From Thermoproteota archaeon (lineage in GTDB: Archaea > Korarchaeota > Korarchaeia > Korarchaeales > Korarchaeaceae), in contig QMVZ01000021.1 of assembly GCA_003661365.1 (NCBI GenBank), forward strand, positions 1-15,920: 15,920 bases of DNA, in the 5' to 3' direction. Below are positions 1-7,319 of this stretch, piece by piece (the first letter of the stretch is position 1; each line of letters begins with the position of its first letter). Made by a program: the position numbers and the translations under genes. The notes under the pieces were generated by a model that searched no databases, was not told the origin of the DNA, and worked only from the letters and a program-made list of their open reading frames with translations.

Positions 1-334
1 AGTTGCCCATCCCAGAAGTTACGGGACCTTCCCAAGGATACTCGGAAGGTACGTTAGGGAAGAGAAGTTAATCAGCTTGGAAGAAGCAATTAGAAAGATG
101 ACCTCTCTACCTGCAAAAAAGCTCGGATTCAAGGATAGAGGAGTGATAAAAGAGGGAATGGCTGCAGACATAGTGATTTTTGACCCAAAGACTGTAATAG
201 ATAGGGCAACCTACATGAAACCTCATCAATATCCTGAAGGAATTGAGTACGTAATCGTTAACGGAGAGATAGTAGTTGAAAAGGGAAAGCATACAGGGAA
301 GCTACCAGGAAAAGTACTAAGTCTCCAAACCTGA
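1..334 (+). CDS. N-acyl-D-amino-acid deacylase (D-aminoacylase), C-terminal end only
   Basis: The reading frame is open from base 2, so the gene begins outside the window; about 110 C-terminal residues are visible. Members of this amidohydrolase family (usually about 480-530 residues) hydrolyse N-acyl-D-amino acids to a carboxylate and a D-amino acid using zinc in a TIM-barrel. The visible part opens with HPRSYGTFPRILGRYVRE, the strongly conserved family block, followed by the helix LEEAIRKMTSLPAKKLGF. The small C-terminal beta domain then carries GMAADIVIFDP and YVIVNGEIVVEKGK, as expected for the end of the fold. A TTG codon at 77 could be read as a start, but it lies inside conserved sequence and is not one. 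The next gene converges on it from 437. It fits with the racemase and transaminase downstream as a source of free D-amino acids (inference). Confidence 0.9.
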   Translation, partial: VAHPRSYGTFPRILGRYVREEKLISLEEAIRKMTSLPAKKLGFKDRGVIKEGMAADIVIFDPKTVIDRATYMKPHQYPEGIEYVIVNGEIVVEKGKHTGKLPGKVLSLQT

Positions 335-413
335 ATGTAGAGCGCTTGTCCTTGAAAGCTCAGATCACTGCTGAAGTTTTCGCTTAGATCTAGGATGGCT
401 ATGGACAGAGATC

Positions 414-431
414 ATTCTTTTCTTATTTTTC
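414..431 (+). terminator. Possible T-rich terminator for the D-aminoacylase gene
   Basis: The 102-base gap between the two convergent genes ends in a pyrimidine tract, 15 T in 18 bases, on the + strand. Archaeal RNA polymerase terminates at such T-rich stretches without needing a hairpin. No clear stem precedes it. Nothing else was seen in 335-436. Confidence 0.35.
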
Positions 432-436
432 TAAGA

Positions 437-1636
437 TCATTTACTAGCCAAGATCTTTCCTAGAGCCTCAAAGAACCTGTCAATATCTTCTGTAGTGTTG
501 AAGAAATGACAACATACTCTTATTCCTCCTCCTCTCACTGTTACTACGGCTCCTTCCTCTCTCAGTTTGGTTGTCAGCTTCTCTGCCTTCTCCTCGGTGC
601 CAAGATCTATTCCCGGGTTGAAATTCACTATTCCAGCCCTATACTTCTTCTCTCTCGGAGTTATGGTACTGAATCCCTTTTCTTCCAACTTATTGAGGAG
701 ATAATCCACCAGATAGGAGATCCTTGACTCTATCCTTTCGATCCCAACTCCTAGTAAATATTCTACCGATGACTTTAGACCTGCCACCAAAGCTGGGTTC
801 TTGTAGCCGTATTCGAACCTTTTGGCATTCTTTGATAGTCGCCTATAGTCCCTAACGTAGTCAAGACTAGTAACTACCTTTGACCAAAGATCTCCTCTTT
901 CTTTGTCCTCAAGTCCGTCAAAACCCATGTATGCCGGATTTATTTCTTCTATTACCTCTTTCTTTACGTAAAGTAGACCAGTACCAATTGGCCCGCACAA
1001 CCACTTGTAGCCTCCAGCCGACATTGCGTCTATTCCAAATTCCCTCACGTCAACTCTAACTGCCCCGAGTGATTGAATGGCATCAACAAATAGAAGGGCT
1101 CCTACCTCATGAGCCATCTTAGATAGCTCCTTAAGTTCTATCCTGAATCCGTTCACAAATTGCACGTGACTAACGGCCACCACCCTTGTGTTTTCATCAA
1201 TCAGTTTGCTGAAGTCCTTCATTTGCAATGTGTAGTTTCGGTTCCTGACAACTCTTACCTCTACTCCTCGTTTCTTAGCCTGATGATACCAGGGTAGGGC
1301 ATTTGCAGGGTATTCAAGGTCATCTATCACCAAGTTATCCCCTTCTCTCCAGGAGATTCCTGAAGCAATTGCATTTATCCCTTGTGTAGTACTTGATATA
1401 AGCGCTATCTCAGTGGAATCTGCGTTTACAAGCCGGCCTATGGACTTCTTACATTCCTCTTGCAAGTCCTTAGCCCAAGCTCGATCCCATTTCAAGTACA
1501 TCCTTCCAATTGCCTCTTGAACGGCCCTAATTGAAGAAAGGGGCATTGGAGTGGTTGCTGCTGAAGCTAAATGCACAACTTCCTTGAGAACGGGAAAATC
1601 TTCCCTTATTCTCTCTATTTCTTGGGGTGAAAACAT
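437..1636 (-). CDS. Class V PLP-dependent aminotransferase-fold enzyme (not a classical cysteine desulfurase)
   Basis: A 399-residue protein of the NifS/SufS/CefD superfamily. The PLP-binding features are plain: STTQG (82-86) for the phosphate, H157 and the VDAIQS block with D185 and Q188, and the Schiff-base lysine K211 in AGGYKWLCGPIGTG. RFEYG (273-277) and the C-terminal small domain with VRGGGIRVCCHFFN (367-380) complete the fold. In SufS-type desulfurases an extended loop with the catalytic Cys (RxGHHC) lies just before the C-terminal RxS motif. Here VR runs almost directly into IRV and that loop is missing, so persulfide formation is unlikely. It resembles the branch holding isopenicillin N epimerase and related amino-acid epimerases or lyases; the substrate is unknown. 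ATG at 1636 is used; it lies 65 bases after the M24 gene on the same strand and has its own TATA-like element. Confidence 0.85.
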   Translation of the reverse strand: MFSPQEIERIREDFPVLKEVVHLASAATTPMPLSSIRAVQEAIGRMYLKWDRAWAKDLQEECKKSIGRLVNADSTEIALISSTTQGINAIASGISWREGDNLVIDDLEYPANALPWYHQAKKRGVEVRVVRNRNYTLQMKDFSKLIDENTRVVAVSHVQFVNGFRIELKELSKMAHEVGALLFVDAIQSLGAVRVDVREFGIDAMSAGGYKWLCGPIGTGLLYVKKEVIEEINPAYMGFDGLEDKERGDLWSKVVTSLDYVRDYRRLSKNAKRFEYGYKNPALVAGLKSSVEYLLGVGIERIESRISYLVDYLLNKLEEKGFSTITPREKKYRAGIVNFNPGIDLGTEEKAEKLTTKLREEGAVVTVRGGGIRVCCHFFNTTEDIDRFFEALGKILASK

Positions 1637-1667
1637 CTCAGTTCACTCAACCTTGTAACGGAAATCG

Positions 1668-1673
1668 TTTAAA
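1668..1673 (-). promoter_or_regulatory. TATA-like element for the class V PLP enzyme
   Basis: TTTAAA inside GTTTAAAC, centred about 34 bases upstream of the ATG at 1636. At the usual archaeal spacing of about 27 bases, transcription would start near 1644 and leave a leader of about 8 bases. It lies in the 65-base gap after the M24 gene, so this gene can be transcribed on its own. Confidence 0.5.
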
Positions 1674-1701
1674 CCTGAGCCAAACACTTGTTCGAGATAA
1701 T

Positions 1702-2886
1702 TCATCTTATGATGAGTTCTTCAAGCTCTGTAGGGTATCTTGTTATTATTTCGGCACCATCTCCCGTGATAACAACGGTATCTGAGTGCCTGAAGCCTCC
1801 TAGATCCGGTATGTATAATCCAGGTTCGCAGCTGAAGACCATGCTGGGCTTCATCTCCCTAGAATCTCCCTCCTCAATCCACGGTGGTTCATGGCCTTCA
1901 AGCCCTATTCCATGTCCTGTTCTATGTAACGCCTTTTCTAACACGCCTTCCTCCCTAAAAACTCTGAAAGCAGCTCTATTGGGAGCATAGCATGGGTTTC
2001 CTGGTTTGTACTCTTTTAGAGCCTCATTCCTCGCCTTCATCATGACTCTAAAGTACCTCATTTGCTCTTCGCTTGGATCGCCCACTATCATCGTCCTCTC
2101 CAGTTCAGCACTATATCCACCTACGTAAGCAGATGCCTCCCCAATTAACACGTCTCCTTCCTTTATCAGGACGTTGTTGTACATCATGTGTGGGTAAAAT
2201 GAAAGCCTTCCAACCTGGCCCCTAAAGTAGGCCTTTGCGGGCGGGATCCACGCAAATGTTGTCGGTCCCATGACCCTTATCATAGCACTCGAGGCTTCTA
2301 TAGAGGCCAGCAGGGATGCTTCAACCTCAGAAGTGCCTGGAATGGAGTATTCTTGCAAGTACCTAAGGACAAGAGTGCACCACTTAGCGCTTTCTCTTAA
2401 AAGCGATATTTCTTCCTCAGACTTCACGAGTCTCATATCGTCCACTATTTCAGGGACGACTTGAACCTTTCTTCCAATTATCTCGCTGAAAGCAGGGCCC
2501 TTGTAACCATACTTCCCGGGATAACCGTCAGAATCTACTCCTATCTTTTTATCCAGGATTTTTTCCTCTTGTAGAACTTTTAGAAGCTCTTTTAGAGGAT
2601 GCTCGGTTCCAGGATATTCGAAGTATGTGAAGAGCTTGCTAATCCAAGGAACTCTGTACTTAATGTGCTCCTCTTCAAGCTTAGGGACGAAGAAGATGAG
2701 TTCACCATCCCTAGGAAATATCATAGCCAAAGGTCTTTCCGTGGCAAGAAGATGGTAACCTGTCAGATAGAATATCCGTAAGGGGCTGAAGAAAATCAGG
2801 ACATCCAGATTCCTCCTTTTGAGTTCTTCCCTTACTCTATCCCTCCTGGTCTCGTACTCCTTCTGGCTCAACTCATACATGTTCAT
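1702..2886 (-). CDS. M24-family (pita-bread) hydrolase, creatinase-like, with substituted metal ligands
   Basis: 394 residues from the ATG at 2886. An N-terminal creatinase-type domain (about 1-145, with VLIFFSPLRIFYLTGYH) precedes an M24 catalytic domain (about 150-394). Metallopeptidases of this family bind two metals through Asp, Asp, His, Glu, Glu. The aligned positions here are E250 (in IGEASAY), E261 (in YSAELERT), H325 (RTGHGIG), E354 (SCEPGLY) and S368 (GGFRHSDTVV), so three of five ligands are changed. The blocks YSAELERT and GGFRHSD resemble, from memory, the creatinase branch, whose enzymes hydrolyse a C-N bond without metal. A substrate such as an amidino, ureido or N-acyl compound is therefore more likely than a Xaa-Pro peptide; which one cannot be told. 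A TTG start at 2931 would lie upstream of the TATA element and is rejected. The gene stands between two PLP enzymes. Confidence 0.85.
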   Translation of the reverse strand: MNMYELSQKEYETRRDRVREELKRRNLDVLIFFSPLRIFYLTGYHLLATERPLAMIFPRDGELIFFVPKLEEEHIKYRVPWISKLFTYFEYPGTEHPLKELLKVLQEEKILDKKIGVDSDGYPGKYGYKGPAFSEIIGRKVQVVPEIVDDMRLVKSEEEISLLRESAKWCTLVLRYLQEYSIPGTSEVEASLLASIEASSAMIRVMGPTTFAWIPPAKAYFRGQVGRLSFYPHMMYNNVLIKEGDVLIGEASAYVGGYSAELERTMIVGDPSEEQMRYFRVMMKARNEALKEYKPGNPCYAPNRAAFRVFREEGVLEKALHRTGHGIGLEGHEPPWIEEGDSREMKPSMVFSCEPGLYIPDLGGFRHSDTVVITGDGAEIITRYPTELEELIIR

Positions 2887-2901
2887 CCTTGTAAGGATGA
2901 A
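2882..2901. promoter_or_regulatory. Perfect palindrome over the start site of the M24 gene (operator candidate)
   Basis: TTCATCCTT-GT-AAGGATGAA: two perfect 9-base arms around a 2-base centre. It covers the predicted transcription start and the ATG at 2886-2884. A dimeric repressor bound here would block initiation; alternatively the RNA form would place the start codon in a hairpin if transcription began upstream. No regulator gene is adjacent. Confidence 0.5.
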
Positions 2902-2910
2902 AGGAGATAG

Positions 2911-2923
2911 GAAATAACTTTCG
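2911..2923 (-). promoter_or_regulatory. BRE/TATA promoter of the M24 gene
   Basis: Read on the minus strand, a purine-rich CGAAA (BRE-like) is followed by GTTATTTC. The TATA centre is about 28 bases from the ATG at 2886, which predicts a leaderless mRNA and decides that start over the upstream TTG at 2931. Confidence 0.6.
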
Positions 2924-3063
2924 CTTTTCAATGAGTCTTGGTTTCCATACCTGCATTGAAATGCGATTCACGTGCTAGATGTGAGAGAGGATACACTAAA
3001 ACCTATTCACTCTTCTCAGACAGTTTATGAACAATCGAAAGAAGGAAGTAAGGGTAGAACACC

Positions 3064-4917
3064 TCATCCAAAGAGCTTTTCTAACCTATCCATAGCTTCC
3101 TTTAAGTTCTCCATTGAGTTGGCAAAAGAGATCCTTATGTGGGTATCATAACCTCCAAACGCTTTCCCTGGAGTTACTAGAACACCAGCTTTGTATAGCA
3201 TAGCTTCAGCCACCTGAGAAGAGCTCATTCCGGTTCCTGATATGTCTGGGAAAACGTAGAATGCTCCTTTAGGCTTTACAAGGTTGAACGATGGTATCTT
3301 AGATATTCTTTCCACGATGAAATCTCTCCTCCTTTTGAATTCTTTCACCATCTCTTTGACGAATTCTGTGGTAGACTTTAATGCGGTAACGGCAGCTTTC
3401 TGGATGAAAGCTGGAGCACAGGATATAGAATGTTGTTGTATCTTGTTCATAGCTGAGATGATTTCCCTAGGACCTGCTGCATATCCTAGACGCCATCCTG
3501 TCATGGCATAGGCCTTTGAAAAACCGTTTACAACTATTGTTAGATCCTCCATTCCATCCATCGATGCAATGCTTATGTGCTTGCCCTCATAGATCAGCTT
3601 CTCATAAATCTCATCGGATATCACGTATATTTTCTTCTCGCTTAGGATTTCCGCCAATTTCCTCAAAGATTTCTCGTCGTATACCGCTCCAGTAGGATTA
3701 TTTGGGGTGTTCAAAATCAAAACTTTCGTTCTTGGTCCTATGGAACTGGCTATTTCTTCAATATCTAGTGAAAAGTCCTCTTTTGTTGGAACTGCCTTTA
3801 ATTTTCCTCCTGCTGCTTTAACTATCTCTTTGTAGCTCACCCAATAAGGTGCAGGTACGATGACCTCGTCTCCGTCTTCTACTAAAGCCATAATGGCTTC
3901 GAAGACCGCAAATTTTGTTCCAGGAGTTACAATTATGCTCTCAAGATCATAGTCCAGCCCGTTATCTTCTTTGAATTTCTCCGAAATCGCTTCTCTGAGC
4001 TCTAAAATCCCTTGGCTTGATGTGTAATGTGTGAAACCAGATTTCATGGCATCAAATGCTGCCTCGATCACGTTCTCAGGAGTGTCAAAATCAGGTTCTC
4101 CTATACTTAGGTAGATTACCTTTATTCCTTTCTTTTCCACTTCCTTTGCCTTTTCCAAGGTTTTCATGGTAGCTGACTCCTTTATCCTCCTCACCATAGG
4201 GGAGAGAACATTTTTACCAGGGTTGCTCATTTCAAATGCCAATTTAACAGCCTCCTCCGCTAATATTTGAAGAGGATCTACCACAGGAACAGAAATGTCC
4301 CCTTCCTTAAGTACGAGCGATATCTCGGTGCATCCGCAAATGACAGCCTCAGCTCCCTGTTTAATTAGCTCGTTTGCTATCCTGAGAACGATCTTCCTGC
4401 CAGCATCAAGATCACCTGCCTTTATGTGGTCGTATATTGCGTTCATCACCTCTTTTTGAAGGTCTTCCTGAGGAACTATTACCTCTATTCCCTTCTTTCT
4501 CAACGCGTTCTGATACAATCCTGTTTTTACCGTTCCATTCGTTGCGAGAAGTCCGATCTTCTTGAAGTTCTTCCTCTTCAGCCTTGAGGCCATTACCTCT
4601 ATCATGTTTACAACTGGAATTCCAATCTCCTTCTGAAGTTCATTGATGTAATAGTGCGATGTGTTACATGGAATTATCAAGAAGCTCGCCCCTGCCCTTT
4701 CAAGGTTTTTGGCAGTCTCGATCATCATTGGAAGAGGACTAGGTCCTCCATGAAGGATTGCAGCTGTTCTGTCGGGTATCTTTGGATTGTTATCTATTAT
4801 GATTCTAAGATGATCTTGGTCCTTTTTTGCAGGGGTCACCTTTATTATTCTGAAAAATAACTCAGCTGTAGCTTCGGGACCCATTCCTCCCAGAATTCCT
4901 ATGACTCCTTCCTTCAT
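3064..4917 (-). CDS. Fusion protein: aspartate/glutamate racemase + class I aspartate-type aminotransferase
   Basis: 617 residues from the ATG at 4917. Residues 1 to about 228 form an Asp/Glu racemase: GILGGMGPEAT near the N-terminus, first catalytic Cys C84 (IPCNTSHYY) and second Cys C196 (CGCTEI), the cofactor-independent two-cysteine pair. Residues from about 230 form a complete fold-type I aminotransferase: SIGEPDFDTPE, NTPNNPTG with N407, D435 in ISDEIYE, Schiff-base K468 in NGFSKAYAMTGWRLGY, and R595 in HIRISFA for the substrate carboxylate. Both parts are of full stand-alone length and no catalytic residue is missing. The junction has essentially no linker; Met230 starts what would be a normal aminotransferase N-terminus, as if two adjacent genes had lost the stop between them. 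It could take D-Asp or D-Glu to the L form and then to the 2-oxo acid. A TTG four codons upstream is an alternative start. Diverges from the AOR gene. Confidence 0.92.
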   Translation of the reverse strand: MKEGVIGILGGMGPEATAELFFRIIKVTPAKKDQDHLRIIIDNNPKIPDRTAAILHGGPSPLPMMIETAKNLERAGASFLIIPCNTSHYYINELQKEIGIPVVNMIEVMASRLKRKNFKKIGLLATNGTVKTGLYQNALRKKGIEVIVPQEDLQKEVMNAIYDHIKAGDLDAGRKIVLRIANELIKQGAEAVICGCTEISLVLKEGDISVPVVDPLQILAEEAVKLAFEMSNPGKNVLSPMVRRIKESATMKTLEKAKEVEKKGIKVIYLSIGEPDFDTPENVIEAAFDAMKSGFTHYTSSQGILELREAISEKFKEDNGLDYDLESIIVTPGTKFAVFEAIMALVEDGDEVIVPAPYWVSYKEIVKAAGGKLKAVPTKEDFSLDIEEIASSIGPRTKVLILNTPNNPTGAVYDEKSLRKLAEILSEKKIYVISDEIYEKLIYEGKHISIASMDGMEDLTIVVNGFSKAYAMTGWRLGYAAGPREIISAMNKIQQHSISCAPAFIQKAAVTALKSTTEFVKEMVKEFKRRRDFIVERISKIPSFNLVKPKGAFYVFPDISGTGMSSSQVAEAMLYKAGVLVTPGKAFGGYDTHIRISFANSMENLKEAMDRLEKLFG

Positions 4918-4939
4918 GTGGTAGATCAATCTCCGTAAG

Positions 4940-4959
4940 CATAAGAAAGAGTAAAAAGG
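4940..4959 (-). promoter_or_regulatory. Weak promoter region of the racemase-aminotransferase gene
   Basis: On the minus strand, CCTTTTTAC is followed by TTTCTTATGC. The second is centred about 27 bases from the ATG at 4917 and would give a leaderless mRNA; the first would give an 11-base leader. Neither is a strong TATA box. The 292 bases between this gene and the AOR gene (4918-5209) hold the two divergent promoters and a directly repeated GAAAATCAG (4992-5000, 5019-5027); I see no gene there. Confidence 0.35.
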
Positions 4960-5172
4960 TTATCATCCAGAAGCCTTGCTATGGGTTTTAAGAAAATCAG
5001 TTTTAAGCGTTTAATTTGGAAAATCAGATCTTCTAGGGTAGAACTCCTTCATGTTATCTTGTTCATGCTACAAAAGCTATGAAAACGCTGAATTGATAGG
5101 GTCGGTGGGATAGAGGGGTTTGTCAAGCCCAGGATAACCATCACGAATTCACAACTTGAGAAGCCCTTTGAA

Positions 5173-5190
5173 CAAAGAATAAATTCTTTG
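5173..5190 (+). promoter_or_regulatory. TATA box of the AOR gene lying inside a perfect palindrome
   Basis: CAAAGAAT-AA-ATTCTTTG has perfect 8-base arms around AA. The TATA-like core AATAAATT is centred about 28 bases from the ATG at 5210, giving a nearly leaderless mRNA. Because the palindrome coincides with the TBP site, a dimeric factor bound here would compete with TBP (inference). Confidence 0.55.
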
Positions 5191-5209
5191 CGAGCAAGAA
5201 GGAAGAGGT

Positions 5210-7039
5210 ATGGTTGATGATAAAGAGATTCATGGAATTGCAGGAAAGATCTTGTGGGTTGATCTATCTCATGGCAAGATTGAGGAAAGGGGCCTTGAGG
5301 AGGAGGATTACAGGAAGTGGATAGGCGGCAGGGGTCTTGCTTCCAAATTGCTTTTTGAGAACCTACCCAAGGGAACAGACCCTCTTGGACCAGAAAACTT
5401 GTTGATATTCGCTGTAGGTCCATTGACCGGTTCGCCAATCTCTTTTACGTCCAGAATGGCTGTTGTGACGAAGTCCCCTGAAACTGGATTTTACGACAGA
5501 TCTATGGTGGGAGGAGATTTTCCCGCTAAGCTCAAAAGGGCTGGTTATGACGCCATCTCTTTTACAGGATCCTCCGAAGAACCAGTATACCTCTTTTTGG
5601 GGGAAAATGGCGCTGAGCTGCTAAATGCCAAGGAGCTATGGGGCAAGTCAACCTCTGAGATAGACTCAATCCTAAAGGAGAGACATGGAAAGGACGTCAG
5701 CGTAGCCTGCATAGGACCAGCCGGAGAGAAGCTCGTCAAATATGCATGCATAATGACGAGTCTTGTAAATTCCGCGGGAAGAGGCGGTGTGGGAGCTGTA
5801 ATGGGGAGCAAGAAGTTGAAAGCCATCGCTGTCAAAGGATGGAGAGGATATCACCCTTACTCTGAGGAAGAAACAAGGAAATGGGCAGTAGAAATTGTTG
5901 GACAAATAAGGGAGAGGCTTAAGGGGCTCTCAACATATGGGACTCCAGAAGGATTGTTGTTGCACAACGAGCTTGGATTCTTGCCGACCAGAGATTTTCA
6001 GACTGGCGTGTTTGAGGGAGCAGAACTCATATCGCATGAAATGCTGAAGAAATATGAGGTAAAGTCTTCTGGCTGCTTCGGATGTGCTGTAAGATGCAAG
6101 AAGTTCCATGAAGTTAAGGAAGGAAAATACAAAGTCTTCACAGGAGGACCTGAATACGAGTGCCTGACGATGCTCGGCTCAAATTTGGGGATATCAAATG
6201 TTGAAGCCATAATATTGATGAACGGACTTTGCAACGACTACGGGTTAGACGGAATCTCAACGGGCGCAACCATAGGTTTTGCGATGGAGTGCTTTGAGAG
6301 AGGGCTGATAACAGAGGAAAACACAGGGGGCATTGAGTTGAGGTTTGGTGATGCGGATTCAGCAATGCAGTTGATTCACATGATAGCAAGAAGACAGGGA
6401 TTCGGCTCTGAGCTTGCAGACGGCGTTAAAGAACTCTCTAAAAGGGTAGGTGGCGAATTCTTCGCACCACATGTGAAGAGGTTGGAGTTCCCAGCATACG
6501 ATCCAAGAGGTTTGCAGGGTTTTGGGCTTGCGTTTGCTACAGCAAACAGAGGGGCATGTCATAACATGAACTCAATGTATTACGCAGAGATCTCCAAAAG
6601 AGAAACCGATAGATTCGAAACAAAGGGAAAAGGCGTCGTTATGAGGAAATGGGCTCTCAGGTACGCGATATACGACTCCGTAACTATGTGTTCCTTTGGA
6701 AGAGGTATAATACCCCCAGAGGACATTGCAGTCATGGTCTCAGCCGTAACCGGATGGGACATCACAGTAGAAGACCTTATGCTGGCCGCTGAAAGGATAT
6801 ACAACATTGAGAAGCTGTTTAACATTAGGGAAGGGTGGAAAAAGGAGATGGACACCCTACCAAGCAGATTTCTGGAGGAGCCGATGCCTGAGGGTCCTTC
6901 TAAAGGGAACGTGGTGAGGCTTGACGAGATGCTTGAGGACTTCTACGAGATCATGGGTTGGGACAGACGTACTGGCTTGCCAACGGATGAAAAGCTGAGG
7001 GAACTCGGGTTATTAGAGTACAAAAAAGGGCTCTATTGA
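5210..7039 (+). CDS. aor: Aldehyde ferredoxin oxidoreductase (tungstopterin enzyme)
   Basis: 609 residues, close to the 605 of the Pyrococcus furiosus enzyme. The family oxidises aldehydes to carboxylic acids and reduces ferredoxin, using a bis-pterin tungsten centre and one [4Fe-4S] cluster, in the cytoplasm. The cluster ligands are all present: C289, C292 and C296 in CFGCAVRC, and C494 in DSVTMCSFGRG. The N-terminal pterin-binding domain shows GGRGLASKLLFE (39-50), the pterin/tungsten region SAGRGGVGAVMGSKKLKAIAV (about 188-208) and GGPEYECL (312-319), followed by GLDGISTG (345-352). The ATG at 5210 is preceded by GGAAGAGGT and by a TATA element at the right distance. It likely disposes of aldehydes formed from 2-oxo acids made by the divergent aminotransferase gene (inference). 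Subfamily (AOR, FOR, GOR, WOR) cannot be fixed by eye. Its stop is one base from that of the converging remnant at 7041. Confidence 0.93.
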   Translation: MVDDKEIHGIAGKILWVDLSHGKIEERGLEEEDYRKWIGGRGLASKLLFENLPKGTDPLGPENLLIFAVGPLTGSPISFTSRMAVVTKSPETGFYDRSMVGGDFPAKLKRAGYDAISFTGSSEEPVYLFLGENGAELLNAKELWGKSTSEIDSILKERHGKDVSVACIGPAGEKLVKYACIMTSLVNSAGRGGVGAVMGSKKLKAIAVKGWRGYHPYSEEETRKWAVEIVGQIRERLKGLSTYGTPEGLLLHNELGFLPTRDFQTGVFEGAELISHEMLKKYEVKSSGCFGCAVRCKKFHEVKEGKYKVFTGGPEYECLTMLGSNLGISNVEAIILMNGLCNDYGLDGISTGATIGFAMECFERGLITEENTGGIELRFGDADSAMQLIHMIARRQGFGSELADGVKELSKRVGGEFFAPHVKRLEFPAYDPRGLQGFGLAFATANRGACHNMNSMYYAEISKRETDRFETKGKGVVMRKWALRYAIYDSVTMCSFGRGIIPPEDIAVMVSAVTGWDITVEDLMLAAERIYNIEKLFNIREGWKKEMDTLPSRFLEEPMPEGPSKGNVVRLDEMLEDFYEIMGWDRRTGLPTDEKLRELGLLEYKKGLY

Positions 7040-7040
7040 T

Positions 7041-7319
7041 CTAGACCTCATTTCTTCGCTTCAAGGCCAGATACACTCTCTCAGGAGTTGCTGGTATCTC
7101 CTTTATCCTCACACCAGTTGCGTTCTTAATGGCGTTTATTATTGCTGCTGGAGTTGGGATTAAAGCCATTTCTCCCACTCCTTTGGCTCCAAAGGGCCCA
7201 TACTCATATAAATCCTCGACATAGATCGGTTTTTCCACCTCGGGGATGTCTGCTGCCGTGGGAAGTAGGTAATCGGTGAGGTTTGGGTTCAGTATCCTTC
7301 CGCCCTCGAACTTGAGGTC
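7041..7319 (-). pseudogene. 3' remnant of a xanthine dehydrogenase/aldehyde oxidase molybdenum-binding subunit
   Basis: About 92 C-terminal codons of a protein that is normally some 750 residues long. The frame gives LKFEGGRILNPNLTDY, then LPTAADIPEVE, then GPFGAKGVGEMALIPTPAA with the Glu that serves as catalytic base in this family, and finally the usual C-terminal INAIKNATGVRIKEIPATP. Homology stops near 7319; a few codons upstream the frame runs into a stop and the sequence instead continues, in another frame, as the DUF422 remnant. With over 85 percent of the protein and the Mo-pterin binding regions missing, it cannot be active. Converges on the AOR gene. A short GTG-initiated frame from 7238 exists but has no promoter of its own. 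Confidence 0.8.

Noticed and set aside
437..1636. Cysteine desulfurase (SufS/NifS) as the name for the class V PLP gene
   Set aside because: The cysteine-bearing active-site loop before the C-terminal motif is absent, so the sulfur-transfer role is not supported.
2886..2931. TTG at 2931 as start of the M24 gene
   Set aside because: The TATA element lies at 2911-2923, downstream of that codon, and the 15 extra residues show no conserved feature.
5049..5438. 129-codon frame on the minus strand overlapping the 5' end of the AOR gene
   Set aside because: It has no recognisable domain, and its larger part is antisense to the conserved AOR N-terminus. The remainder covers the AOR promoter, so it is a shadow frame.
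7041..7238. An intact 65-residue gene starting with GTG at 7238
   Set aside because: The homology to the Mo-hydroxylase C-terminus continues upstream of this codon to about 7319, so it is part of a truncated remnant and not a small gene.
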